This document shows, piece by piece, positions 35,950 to 44,723 of a DNA stretch of 64,000 nucleotides. The notes under the pieces are model-generated. The model made no database searches, was not told where the DNA came from, and saw only the letters and a list, made by a program, of their open reading frames with translations. Within the stretch, counting starts at the first letter, position 1, and every line of letters starts with the position of its first letter. The translations under genes were made by a program, and so were the position numbers. This DNA is from Sulfurimicrobium sp964384915 (GTDB taxonomy: Bacteria > Pseudomonadota > Gammaproteobacteria > Burkholderiales > Sulfuricellaceae): contig CAYLMA010000002.1 of assembly GCA_964384915.1 (NCBI GenBank), positions 1-64,000 on the forward strand, written 5' to 3'.

Positions 35950-36273
35950 CTAAGGCTTAGGTGCGCGGTGAATGAGCGCAATCAAAGAATGTAAGGCGCG
36001 TCGATCCGCCTGAAGCACATGCTTAATCACCGTGAGGCGTAACTGATCAGCCTCAAACTCCTCGTCGTCTGAAAATAGTTGAGATGGAGCTACATCCAAT
36101 GCAGATGCAATGAGACCTAATGTTTCCAGTGAGGGATAGAAACGGCCTCGTTCAATCCGGCTAACTGACTTTGCATCGATCCCAACGGCCTCGCCAAGCT
36201 GGTCTTGAGACAAATCCTTCAGTTTGCGATAGAAGAGGATTTTCCCCCCAACTTGAATCCTGCTGTCTCCCAT
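35950..36273 (-). CDS. XRE-family helix-turn-helix regulator
   Basis: A 107-residue regulator. Residues about 10-65 form a Cro/C1-type HTH (GGKILFYRKLKDLSQDQLGEAVGIDAKSVSRIERGRFYPSLETLGLIASALDV). The C-terminal 40 residues are helical. It is divergent from the membrane-protein gene at 36433 across a 160-base gap, so it may control that gene and itself. Confidence 0.9.
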   Translation of the reverse strand: MGDSRIQVGGKILFYRKLKDLSQDQLGEAVGIDAKSVSRIERGRFYPSLETLGLIASALDVAPSQLFSDDEEFEADQLRLTVIKHVLQADRRALHSLIALIHRAPKP

Positions 36274-36432
36274 GAGGCCAATCCAAAGGGATAAAGTATG
36301 TTCAAGACAGTAGTGCCATAAACACAGCCTGCAAAGTCACTATTTACTTTATAAAGGTGATGTAGGGCGTATATTACTGTGGCTCGGTAGGGTACTATTT
36401 ATGCGGTCTTTGTAACCTTATGGAGTTTTGGA

Positions 36433-37362
36433 ATGAGCGAGCAGCGCCCCAACGATGCCTCTGTGGCAGGTAAGGTGGCAATGGTTGCAGCAGCAGCCAC
36501 AGCAGCGACAAATATGGCAAAGCCGCAGCGTGATAGGGAAAGCGTAGTTGGTGCAGCTTTCTGGATCACTGTCATATTCTTCTGGTTCCGTGCTATCTAC
36601 ATGTACTTCAAGTACGTCACGCAGTGGAGCGAGGTACAAGAGCTTGGAGCCAAGGGGCTGGTGTGGAAAGCTGTTTGGCCCTTAGTGGCAGCCGCATCCC
36701 CCTTGTTTGTGATCAAGTTTATGGCGATTGGGGCTGCTTTACACAACAAGAGCTGGCCGATGATTAGCATCTATATTGTCTTGGCATTGATGCTTACGCT
36801 TTTCCTTCCTTTTTTTCTGGATAGGAAATATTTTTATGCGGACAGAATGCCGCCGCTGACGGATAAGGTGGGGCGGTTTTTCTATTCTCTGGCGTTCGTG
36901 GTGTCGGTCCTATTGCTCGGATCAATCGACTCTGCAAACAGGTATGTGATGTGGTTCTGGTCGGGAGATTTGTTGGTATCAGAGAAGAAGTTAGAGTTTT
37001 CTCCACGTCTCGCATCGCCTAAAGCAAATTCTCCTGCTTCAGTTAAATCAGAGGTGAAATATGTGCCTGATGAAGAGCTATGGTCGAAAACCCTGAACGA
37101 AATTCCTCGAAAATCTTCAGATGGCTACCAAAGCGATGCAATGGGGCTCAGGCAGCACTTGAATTACCAGTTGGATTTAATTAAAAAACTAGCGAGTAAA
37201 GAGGAGTGGGAGGACCTCGCCGCTAAACAGGCTGCATGGTCATCATTTACCGTCCACTTAGGCGGAGGTTGGAAAGAGCAAGTAGTGGCCTACAAGATTC
37301 GTAATGAAGAGATTCGAAATGTACTGATACATATGAAAGAAAAAGAGTTGAGTGTAAATTAA
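36433..37362 (+). CDS. Unknown four-helix membrane protein of the element
   Basis: A 309-residue protein with no recognised family. Four hydrophobic segments lie at about residues 40-60, 80-105, 112-130 and 150-170 (for example AAFWITVIFFWFRAIYMYF and MISIYIVLALMLTLFLPFFL). The C-terminal 130 residues are soluble, charged and predicted cytoplasmic. The start has TATGGAG upstream. It sits divergently from a XRE regulator and convergently with another unknown membrane protein, as often seen for element cargo such as immunity or exclusion functions; that is speculation. Confidence 0.75.
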   Translation: MSEQRPNDASVAGKVAMVAAAATAATNMAKPQRDRESVVGAAFWITVIFFWFRAIYMYFKYVTQWSEVQELGAKGLVWKAVWPLVAAASPLFVIKFMAIGAALHNKSWPMISIYIVLALMLTLFLPFFLDRKYFYADRMPPLTDKVGRFFYSLAFVVSVLLLGSIDSANRYVMWFWSGDLLVSEKKLEFSPRLASPKANSPASVKSEVKYVPDEELWSKTLNEIPRKSSDGYQSDAMGLRQHLNYQLDLIKKLASKEEWEDLAAKQAAWSSFTVHLGGGWKEQVVAYKIRNEEIRNVLIHMKEKELSVN

Positions 37363-37639
37363 ACGGGTATCCGTAATTCGTGGTTGATTTCCCGTTGTGC
37401 ACTGAAAAATGACAAAAATATGTTTTCTCAAACGTGGTTGGAGGACTGATTCCAGGCCAGAAGCGGAAATTGGCGCTACAATCGGCTACGGCAGCAACGA
37501 ACCTATAGCCGACCGTGGCACGGCGGCGCTTCAATTCATACTGTCGGCCACAAGCCGTCGCTCCTCACCGGCCGCTTCCGGGCATCTCTGCATCTCATCT
37601 GGGCCGCCGCCTTACTGCGCACAGATCACCTTCTAACGT

Positions 37640-38887
37640 CTACTGCTGATGGGTCTTCGCATAATTCGCAGGCACGCGTTCCAGATACTTCTTCAAGACC
37701 CATCCTGTGCGGTACTCCTCGTGCAGCCAGTGGTAGTACTCGATCTCCACCCACTTGCCGTCCTTATCAGTCTTGCGCACCACTTCGTTGGGCATGAGCT
37801 GGCCTTCCATGGCCGATCCATGCTCCGGCTTTGATCGAACCGTGGCAATGCGATCGCGCACAACCAGGCGCTCCTCTGGCTCCTGTGCCGCTTGCACCAA
37901 GGTCTTTTCGATAAGGATCGTAAGGTTCTGAATCTGCTGGGCCTGCACCTGCAACATCGCGACGGTTTGCGCTTGGAAGGCGTCCGTTTTGGCCTGCTGT
38001 AACGAGCTGTTGTACTCTTGGTAGAAGAAGACTACGAAGATCAGAAGGAAGCTGATCAGGGTGATGACATCGGTTTGCTTCTTGCTGAGAATGCCCTTCT
38101 CTGGCAGACCCGCCATTGGGTTCATAGAGCCATCTGGCTCTATGCCCAGCAATGCTAGCTGCTCTTGAATGCCCTCCGGTCCCATCGCCCGTGCCAAGGC
38201 CACAGCGGAGCCCCAATCGATGGTGGGCAACGCGACCTTGCCAAGTCCGAGTTGCTCTTGCAGCTCTTTGACCGATCCCATGAGGCCCAGCACCTCGCTG
38301 GGCACCTTCCACTGCTTGTTGATGTGCTCGAAGTCTTTGAGGTAGCTCTGAATGCTGCTCCCCACCCCCAAGCCTTCAAGCAGCTTCTTGGTCTGCGCTC
38401 GTGAGTCCTCGGCTTGTTGGGCTAGCATCTTGGCAACCGATCCGATGCCCAAGGCCTGATCTGTAATCGCCTTCATCCGGCTTCGCATGGAGCTACCGTC
38501 AGTGAGCTCCATGATGAGTTGCTGGGTGGTGGTGTCCCCCAGAACACTCTTGCGAATCTCGGCCATGGGGTCGAACATCTTTCGCATCTGTTCCCGCTGG
38601 GCACGCTCAGATTCTTGCCAAGCTTTGTATGCAGACCCAATGGCAGAGCTGGAACCCAAGAGGTCTTCGTACTGCTTGGCAATCGATATCACCGGCGACT
38701 GCAAGGCTTTGAGTTCCTTAGCCATCTGGGCATAGATCGTGTTCCCAACCAGCTCCCGCACCTGTTTACCGACCAGATCGCTGTCGATCAAAGCATTGCG
38801 CCACGATGAGCGCTCCTCTTCAATGCGAGCCATCTCTCGTGCCAGGCTGCTTCCCATCTTTGTCTCATAGATTCTTGCCAGGTCCAA
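37640..38887 (-). CDS. Unknown membrane protein with SH3-like C-terminus
   Basis: A 415-residue protein. Residues 1-265 are soluble and mainly helical, rich in Gln/Glu/Lys. One membrane helix lies near 272-288 (ITLISFLLIFVVFFYQEY). A short coiled coil follows (about 290-325). Residues about 330-405 fit a bacterial SH3 fold (VVRDRIATVRSKPEHGS...WVEIEYYHW...GWVLKKYLERV). Similar large-helical/TM/SH3b layouts occur in some phage-defence effectors, but no catalytic motif is visible here. Function unknown. Confidence 0.75.
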   Translation of the reverse strand: MDLARIYETKMGSSLAREMARIEEERSSWRNALIDSDLVGKQVRELVGNTIYAQMAKELKALQSPVISIAKQYEDLLGSSSAIGSAYKAWQESERAQREQMRKMFDPMAEIRKSVLGDTTTQQLIMELTDGSSMRSRMKAITDQALGIGSVAKMLAQQAEDSRAQTKKLLEGLGVGSSIQSYLKDFEHINKQWKVPSEVLGLMGSVKELQEQLGLGKVALPTIDWGSAVALARAMGPEGIQEQLALLGIEPDGSMNPMAGLPEKGILSKKQTDVITLISFLLIFVVFFYQEYNSSLQQAKTDAFQAQTVAMLQVQAQQIQNLTILIEKTLVQAAQEPEERLVVRDRIATVRSKPEHGSAMEGQLMPNEVVRKTDKDGKWVEIEYYHWLHEEYRTGWVLKKYLERVPANYAKTHQQ

Positions 38888-39004
38888 GCTTGTTCCCCCA
38901 GAGCTACCTTGTTTGTGTTGCCACGATGGAATTTACTACCAAATACTCAGCGGCAAACGCCGGGCTGTTTCAACCTTGAACTGTAATACCTCGCCATCCG
39001 GTAA

Positions 39005-39089
39005 GGTGTGGAGACGACGAGGCGATTCCAACAGATGCAGGCCGAAGAGCGAGTGACGCTGGCGGCGTTGCGGCAACAGCGATACCCTA
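39005..39089 (+). pseudogene. Possible IS30-type transposase N-terminal remnant
   Basis: In one frame the sequence reads TTRRFQQMQAEERVTLAALR, which resembles the first helix of the HTH in IS30-family transposases. It stops after about 28 codons and nothing else of the gene remains. The rest of 38888-39216 shows no other feature except AT-rich DNA before the resolvase gene. Confidence 0.35.
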
Positions 39090-39216
39090 AATCAATCAAT
39101 TGGCCCCCATACTAAAAACAAGACTCAAAAATTGAGGAGAGGGCGTGGCCTATTAACAACTTTACGGACATGAAATTGGCATACTAAAATTAAATAATTT
39201 CAGTATGGAGCTTGCA

Positions 39217-39810
39217 ATGAAAGTAGGCATCTATGTTCGCGTCAGCACAAAGCAGCAGTCCATAGAGTTGCAACTAAATGAGATTATGGTTGTTGCGAGG
39301 AAGAGCGGATGGGAGGTGGGGGCCATATATCAGGATATTGGTTACTCAGGAGGGAAATCTAGAGACCAGAGACCTGGGTTAAGGGAATTGATGGCAGATG
39401 TAATCCGCAAGAAGTTCGATCTTATTGCGGTTTGGAGTATTGATCGCCTAGCTCGAAGTACGCATGAATTAATGCGGATAATGATGGACTTGAATGAAAA
39501 GAAAATTGATCTTTACGTTCATAAACAGGCAATAGATACTACTACAGCCTCCGGGCGAATGATGTGGCAGTTGCTTGGCGTATTTGCTGAGTTCGAACGA
39601 GAAATGATTCGTGAGCGCGTTCGAGCTGGACTGGATGAAGCGAAGCAAAGAGGGGTTCGTTTAGGACGTCCAAAACTTAGTGTAGATATGGAAAATAAAA
39701 TTATAGAGCTGCGATCACAAGGGCTTGGATTGGTCAAAATTGGCCGGATGCTGCGTGTTGGAACCTCTCAAGTGCAGAGAGTTTGCAATACACCAATTTC
39801 GTTACACTGA
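39217..39810 (+). CDS. Small serine recombinase (resolvase/invertase family)
   Basis: A 197-residue recombinase. The catalytic domain (1-135) has VGIYVRVSTKQQS with the nucleophilic Ser, DLIAVWSIDRLARST and the long E-helix FEREMIRERVRAGL. The C-terminal HTH follows (KIIELRSQGLGLVKIGRMLRVGTSQVQRV). It could resolve dimers or invert DNA. The paired 26-bp sites such enzymes use were not identified nearby. ATG 39217 gives the standard N-terminus; an upstream ATG at 39205 adds four residues. Confidence 0.92.
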   Translation: MKVGIYVRVSTKQQSIELQLNEIMVVARKSGWEVGAIYQDIGYSGGKSRDQRPGLRELMADVIRKKFDLIAVWSIDRLARSTHELMRIMMDLNEKKIDLYVHKQAIDTTTASGRMMWQLLGVFAEFEREMIRERVRAGLDEAKQRGVRLGRPKLSVDMENKIIELRSQGLGLVKIGRMLRVGTSQVQRVCNTPISLH

Positions 39811-39831
39811 GCTTTGCTGTAAGACTCGGAG

Positions 39832-40647
39832 TCAGTTAGCATTTAGGCCAAACTCCCGAGAGCAAAGCACATTCTTCCAGTGTGACTCGCGCTCTATAAT
39901 CTGTTCTGTAGAGAATGATAAATCGCAGACTTCAAGAATAGAAAATTGAAATCTGGAGGAGTGTTCCGTGCCTTTTGTCTTTAGCAAAGACTTCAAATCT
40001 TTGTTATCCCCATGCCCGGATATTGAATACTCGCTCCATCGTGACCAGATTCCACCTTCTCCATATGCTGAACCTACGTATGGTTTTCCTGTGGTTGTAT
40101 CAACGATTATATAAATTCCACTTACGCTTGATAAAGCAGAGTGCCAAGACTCAATATGTTGAGCGATGATAATATCAAGTGCTTGCTTTTCTAGGCGAAC
40201 GTTCTTATAGCCAGGGAAATTTGAAATTCGTGCCCTGTCACGGCGGTACTCAATTACTCTTAGTTCATCGCCACAGGTTTCGTAGTCAGGATAGCTCCAG
40301 CGAAAATTCTTGCAATACTGAACAATGATCCTGCCTATTAATTCATCTTGTCCAGGGAGAAGCTCTGTTTGATATTGCCATAACGTGCTTTTGCTCTGTG
40401 AAACATCAACTATCCTGTAAAATCCAACAAAGAGCCATGAGGTTTTATCGTTGAGTTGAATTAAACTTAGAATATATTCTCGACTGAAATTGCGCTTGCT
40501 TTGTTCCTCCTGCCATTCCTTAAAATTGCCATCAAAAAACTCTAGGAGTGGGTCACTACCTTGGTTTGATGCGAAATGGATTCGAATTTTGCTAGGAGAA
40601 ATGTCGATGCCATGCGCATCGCAAAACTGCAATAAGTTCATGCTCAT
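39832..40647 (-). CDS. GIY-YIG nuclease-domain protein
   Basis: A 271-residue protein. The C-terminal domain (about 173-265) has SGIYIIVDTTTGKPYVGSAYG (GIY and YVG motifs), a following Arg region and a Glu in EQIIERESHWK, the expected catalytic residues. The N-terminal 170 residues have no family I recognise. Proteins of this layout occur in mobile elements and near defence genes, where they may cut foreign DNA. The gene is AT-rich relative to the flanking chromosome. Confidence 0.82.
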   Translation of the reverse strand: MSMNLLQFCDAHGIDISPSKIRIHFASNQGSDPLLEFFDGNFKEWQEEQSKRNFSREYILSLIQLNDKTSWLFVGFYRIVDVSQSKSTLWQYQTELLPGQDELIGRIIVQYCKNFRWSYPDYETCGDELRVIEYRRDRARISNFPGYKNVRLEKQALDIIIAQHIESWHSALSSVSGIYIIVDTTTGKPYVGSAYGEGGIWSRWSEYSISGHGDNKDLKSLLKTKGTEHSSRFQFSILEVCDLSFSTEQIIERESHWKNVLCSREFGLNAN

Positions 40648-40840
40648 CCCTCACGGCGCAAGAGCCTTGCGCCCTGTCAATAGATAACAAACATATGCTG
40701 ATGAAGCTGTTTGTCATTATTGAATTATGCTGTTAGGGTGTCAATGCCGATTGCTGTATTTCATTAATAATGCGATATGTATTGACGAGCATGCGCCGTG
40801 AGTCACTGCAATTACTCAGCTAAGTGCTTCCATAGTGAGA

Positions 40841-42574
40841 TTAGGGGGCATCGATTAGGCAGTGGGTATCGAATTTCCATGTCCACTTTAGGCTCTCCGT
40901 GCTGTTTGAACTCACGGTCATGACACAATAGCGCCCAGAGTGGAAATGAATAATGTATTGCCGGTCCTCGCTTGAGTTGATGTTCCCAAGGTGCTGAATG
41001 AGGGCGTGTTTGAGTGAGGTGTCTGGCTCGTGTTCATCTAAAAATGTTGCCAGTTTTTTGAGCTTTTCCTCCCGAAGGGGGGCTTGTCCCTTGGGGTATA
41101 GATCGATTTGCTTAATAACAGCTCGAATTCGTTGCTGTAGGCGAAGTCGAAGTTCTGTTTTCGATTCATCGGGTGTATTTTTTAGTTGCTCAATCAGTGC
41201 TTGAGTTTCATTCAGAGAAAGCTGTATGCGATCCGGAGCCGACTGAAGAATCTGGCGCTGATTGTCTAGTTTCTGGATGCGCTCAACTAACTCATCTTGT
41301 AAGCCTTCAAGCTCGGCCAAGCGCTTGACTGCGGTTCTAGGTGTGCCTGCACCTGCCTCCTCTAGAGATTTAAGCAAAGTGCTTTGCCTAGCCTGAAGAT
41401 CTAGTTGCTCAGCATTCAGTTTGTTAAGCAAGGTGCTTATAGTTGCCAATTCGTCTTGAGTGTCCTCGGGGGCTAGAAGAGTCCTGAGTTCGACTTCGTG
41501 GGCTACCCCAAAGAAAGTGTGCTCTAAGTGCAGATAGGGAAATCCTGTTCCTGTACAGCCCATGCCACGCTGGGCGCGGTCACAGACGAGAAATTTTCCA
41601 CGTGCAGCCCCTCGATCTTTCAAGCATGCAGGACCACCGCAGTAACCACATTTAACGATACCCGAGAAAAGATTGGAAACCTGTACCCCTTTTCTGCCCC
41701 CTTTTCCCGTTCTCACGGCCCTAGCCTTTTGTGCAGAATAGAACTGCTCAACTGGAACAATTGCCGGGTAGTAGTCTGATTGAGCGGCGATAGGTTCTCG
41801 TTTGCCATTAATGACTTTGTGTAGTGCGAGTTCCCCAAGTACAGCTCGATTGACCAAGATTTTCTTAATGTAGGAGGCACGCCAGCCGTTTGTGCGCCCC
41901 CAGCAAGGGGGGCCCTCTTGGTTAAGTCGCTTGGTAACAGCCTCAACGCCGTATCCGTCGATTGTCCACTGAAAAATATCCCTGACCAGTTGGGCGCGTC
42001 CTTCAATGACTTCGAAGTAGGTGCTGTCCTCTGACAGCTTGAGCCAATGCGGACAAAGTCCAGTGAGCTTTCGAACTCCAATATTTTGCCGTTTTGCCTC
42101 CCACGCTGCGGCAATTCGGCCACTTTTCATTTTTGACTCATCGTGAGCCCGTACCATGTACATCATGCTCATGAGCAATCGCATGGGCTCCGTGGCAATA
42201 GTGGCTTGCGAGTATATTTGCCCGTCTGATAGAGTGACGATTGTGATGCCTAGGCGCAGAATATCTTGAAAGGTGTTCAGCGCTGCTAGTGGGTTATCTC
42301 TAGATATCCGATCGAGAGACTCGACTAGAAGATAGGCATCCGAAGGTACTTTCCCCTCCCGTACTGCCTCGACAAATCTGCCGAGGCTTCCAGATATTAG
42401 GTTGTCTGATGCATAAGCTGAGACGCCTAAATCTTGGTATTCCTGAACCAGTTCGAGCCCATGCTGGGCTGCATACGCCTCTGATAGCCGTAACTGTCTG
42501 TTAAGACTGTCCCCCTTTAGCTGTATCTCGGTGGACATGCGGATGTACGAGTATGCCTTTTTGCTTCCGCCCAT
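40841..42574 (-). CDS. Large serine recombinase (element integrase)
   Basis: A 577-residue integrase. The N-terminal catalytic domain has AYSYIRMSTEIQLKGDSL with the nucleophilic Ser14 and ESLDRISRDNPL. The recombinase domain runs about 165-270. A zinc ribbon follows (KCGYCGGPACLKD...LVCDRAQRGMGC with paired Cys). A coiled coil at about 375-470 is typical of enzymes needing a directionality factor to excise. It starts 55 bases from the right attachment half-site and should have catalysed the comM insertion. No excision-factor gene was recognised. Confidence 0.95.
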   Translation of the reverse strand: MGGSKKAYSYIRMSTEIQLKGDSLNRQLRLSEAYAAQHGLELVQEYQDLGVSAYASDNLISGSLGRFVEAVREGKVPSDAYLLVESLDRISRDNPLAALNTFQDILRLGITIVTLSDGQIYSQATIATEPMRLLMSMMYMVRAHDESKMKSGRIAAAWEAKRQNIGVRKLTGLCPHWLKLSEDSTYFEVIEGRAQLVRDIFQWTIDGYGVEAVTKRLNQEGPPCWGRTNGWRASYIKKILVNRAVLGELALHKVINGKREPIAAQSDYYPAIVPVEQFYSAQKARAVRTGKGGRKGVQVSNLFSGIVKCGYCGGPACLKDRGAARGKFLVCDRAQRGMGCTGTGFPYLHLEHTFFGVAHEVELRTLLAPEDTQDELATISTLLNKLNAEQLDLQARQSTLLKSLEEAGAGTPRTAVKRLAELEGLQDELVERIQKLDNQRQILQSAPDRIQLSLNETQALIEQLKNTPDESKTELRLRLQQRIRAVIKQIDLYPKGQAPLREEKLKKLATFLDEHEPDTSLKHALIQHLGNINSSEDRQYIIHFHSGRYCVMTVSSNSTESLKWTWKFDTHCLIDAP

Positions 42575-42612
42575 TGGTATTACCTCCCGTCAATCTATGC
42601 ATTGTACCGAAC

Positions 42613-42631
42613 GGGTGTAATAGGTTAAACC
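42613..42631. other. Right attachment half-site arm
   Basis: The arm GGGTGTAATAGGTTAAACC runs up to the comM 5' fragment. ACC (42629-42631) is shared with the left junction. Joined to the left end it gives an imperfect palindrome of two 19-bp arms around eight bases, the expected form of an attP. Confidence 0.82.
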
Positions 42632-42732
42632 ATAGTAAAGCTCGGCAAGCCGTTGGCCAGATGCACTTCCACCGTCACCAGCGGGGCATCCATGCCGTTC
42701 AGTGCGCGGCTGTAGAGGACCGCGAGGGACAT
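42625..42732 (-). pseudogene. comM: comM 5' fragment (35 codons)
   Basis: From ATG 42732 the frame reads MSLAVLYSRALNGMDAPLVT and ends LPSFTMV, then TAA contributed by the element. This is the standard ComM N-terminus. Joined at GGT to the piece at 35125 it restores LPSFTMVGLPEAEV without frame change. The native promoter and ribosome site are presumably still upstream of this fragment. Confidence 0.93.
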
Positions 42733-42762
42733 GATGGATTACCCCAAAAACCGCAGTTCATC

Positions 42763-42909
42763 AACCGCAAAGACGCGAAGGCGCAAAGAAATGGGGTTCA
42801 CGGGAAGGGGCGGGTTTACCGCCCGAGCCGCAAAACAAGCTCATGAAAACCATCTGGCTGCCGGGCAAGTTCAGAGAACACATGATTTTTCCTTTGCGCC
42901 TTTGCGGTT
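42763..42909. repeat. Intergenic inverted repeat, AACCGCAAAG type
   Basis: Arms AACCGCAAAGACGCGAAGGC (42763-42782) and CCTTTGCGCCTTTGCGGTT (42891-42909) enclose about 100 bases. A related element is at 51351-51480. Confidence 0.8.
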
Positions 42910-42926
42910 CAAATGCTTTCCCGTGA

Positions 42927-43184
42927 TTACTGGGAGCTTGCGGGCGCGGACTGGGACTGCTTTTCCAGGGCCGCTACCTGGGCTTCCAACTTGTCGAGTT
43001 TTTCGCGTGTGCGCACCAGCACTGCCTGCTGCACTTCGAATTCTTCCCGTGTCACCAGATCCAGCTTGGAAAAGAGCCCCTGCAAGGAAGCGCGCAGGTT
43101 TTTCTCCACATCGCCTGCCGGCGAGGCCGCCAGCACCTGGCTGATTTTTGCGTTGATTTCGTCTAGTACTTTATGGTTGAGCAT
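42927..43184 (-). CDS. ubiK: UbiK accessory factor (BMFP domain)
   Basis: An 85-residue coiled-coil protein of the YqiC/UbiK family, an accessory factor of the ubiquinone-biosynthesis complex that binds UbiJ and membrane fatty acids. The trimeric coiled coil runs through FEVQQAVLVRTREKLDKLEAQVAALEKQ. It is usually next to comM in betaproteobacteria, and still is, apart from a repeat between them. Confidence 0.92.
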   Translation of the reverse strand: MLNHKVLDEINAKISQVLAASPAGDVEKNLRASLQGLFSKLDLVTREEFEVQQAVLVRTREKLDKLEAQVAALEKQSQSAPASSQ

Positions 43185-43375
43185 GACATCCCTCCTGTTG
43201 GCGGAAGTCTACCAGAAATACCATGCCGCATCCGGGCAAACACGGCTTGAATAACCCCGCAATACTCCTTGGTAATTCCAGCAAAAAACCATAAACTGTG
43301 TCACGAAAAACATGACGCACGGCTACGCGCTCATGGTTCATACCAATACCACAAAATCGATACGAACTTGCCCGG

Positions 43376-43930
43376 ATGAAAACAATCGTGCAAAGCAATC
43401 AAGCCCAGGGCGCTAACTGCCGGTTTTTTTACTACCTCAAAGCCATCGGCATCGTTGCGTTTGTGGTTGGCGGCCTTTCCTTCGCCACGCTGCTCCTGCT
43501 GCTCGCCTTCATCAGCGACAACCCCGGCTCTGCCTACTGGGATGTCGTCAAATCGGGCAGCATCACGCGCCAATCCCTGGGGCCGGGCATGCTGCTGGCA
43601 GGCTTGTTCCTGGTCAGCGCCGCTGCGGCCATCACCTGGCTGATTTCCCTTTATGCCAGCTTCCGCATCGCCGGTCCCTTGTTCCGCTTCTCCCGCAACA
43701 TGGAAATATTGATCGAATCGGGCGCCGTCACGCCCCTGCCCATCCGCAAGGATGACCAGTTGCAGGCGGAAGCCCGGCAGTTCGCCCAGAGCGTCGGCCT
43801 GCTGCAAGGCCACTACCGTGAAATCGGCGCCGCCACCGATCACGCGCTGGCCCAAATCGATTCAGGCGGCAAGGACCTCGCCCAGTCTCTGGCGAAACTT
43901 CGGGAGCTGGACCGCCGTGTACATCTCTAG
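43376..43930 (+). CDS. Two-helix membrane protein with HAMP-like tail
   Basis: A 184-residue protein. Two membrane helices at about 22-48 and 68-92 bound a short (about 20-residue) periplasmic loop. The tail begins FRIAGPLFRFSRNMEILIESG...RKDDQLQAEARQFAQSV, the pattern of a HAMP linker, and ends in a helix without any output domain. It overlaps the cytochrome gene by 14 bases and so is in its operon. It may anchor or sense for the cytochrome. Function unknown. Confidence 0.8.
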   Translation: MKTIVQSNQAQGANCRFFYYLKAIGIVAFVVGGLSFATLLLLLAFISDNPGSAYWDVVKSGSITRQSLGPGMLLAGLFLVSAAAAITWLISLYASFRIAGPLFRFSRNMEILIESGAVTPLPIRKDDQLQAEARQFAQSVGLLQGHYREIGAATDHALAQIDSGGKDLAQSLAKLRELDRRVHL

Positions 43931-44723
43931 AGCAAGATGGTTGTGGATATTCGCCTCGCTGGCCGCGCTTGTGCTGGCCGTCAGCGCCGGGCTGCATGCG
44001 GCCATGAACCCGGCCCAGAAACACATGAGCGAACGGACATGCTCCGGCTGCCACCTGGCTGGCGACGACGTCAATCAGGGAAACGCCCACATGCTGGTCG
44101 CCTCCCAGGAAAAGCTATGCGCCGGCTGCCATCCCAAATCCGTTCAGGTAAGCCATCCAAGCGGCATCCGGCCCATGCTTGCCGTTCCAGCCGCCTACCC
44201 GCTGGACTGGAAAGGGGACATGACGTGCAGCACCTGCCACAATGTGCATGGCAGCACGCCCGGCCTGATGCGAGGGAATGCGCGCGGGCGGAAGCTTTGC
44301 CTGTCCTGTCACGACAGCAGATTCTTCGACAAGATGGCCGATCAGGGTGTTTCCATGATCTCATCCGGACACATGTCGTCCGCAACCGCGAAAACAGACC
44401 TGAGCAGTCTTGATGTCGATGCCTTCACCGTGCAATGCATGGGTTGCCACGGCAATTTCGGCGACCTCCAGGGGGCCTCGATAGATGCCAAACAGCTTCT
44501 GCGCCATGCCGGCAACTCCGTGAACCACCCCATCGGCAAGCGTTATTCAGATTCTTTCCAGAAAGGCCGCTACAAGCCGGAAGCTTTCGTCAACCAGCGC
44601 CTTTTCCTGCCGGATGGCAGGCTCAGCTGCGTCAGCTGCCACCGTGGCTACACCAAGGACCACGGCAAACTAAGAGTCGGCAAACAAGGTTCAGCCCTGT
44701 GTTTCGAGTGTCACGACATATGA
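43917..44723 (+). CDS. Heptaheme c-type cytochrome
   Basis: A 268-residue exported cytochrome. One N-terminal helix (LWIFASLAALVLAVSAG) is a signal or membrane anchor. Seven CXXCH sites are seen: CSGCH, CAGCH, CSTCH, CLSCH, CMGCH, CVSCH and CFECH. The spacing resembles doubled-CXXCH/cytochrome c3-type modules. It probably passes electrons in the periplasm. GTG 43917 is the start, read inside the previous gene with GGGAG nine bases upstream. The partners on both sides are HAMP-like membrane proteins. Confidence 0.88.
   Translation: MYISRARWLWIFASLAALVLAVSAGLHAAMNPAQKHMSERTCSGCHLAGDDVNQGNAHMLVASQEKLCAGCHPKSVQVSHPSGIRPMLAVPAAYPLDWKGDMTCSTCHNVHGSTPGLMRGNARGRKLCLSCHDSRFFDKMADQGVSMISSGHMSSATAKTDLSSLDVDAFTVQCMGCHGNFGDLQGASIDAKQLLRHAGNSVNHPIGKRYSDSFQKGRYKPEAFVNQRLFLPDGRLSCVSCHRGYTKDHGKLRVGKQGSALCFECHDI

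Larger units (their letters stand above)
35126..42631. mobile_element. Integrative element (about 7.5 kb) inserted in comM
   Basis: The element is bounded by the two comM halves and by half-sites whose 19-bp arms form an inverted repeat when joined. Its own large serine recombinase lies 55 bases inside the right end, the usual place. Genes: Rep-like protein, XRE regulator, two unknown membrane proteins, small resolvase, GIY-YIG nuclease and recombinase. Composition is visibly AT-richer than the flanks. No conjugation genes or phage structural genes are present. Confidence 0.9.
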
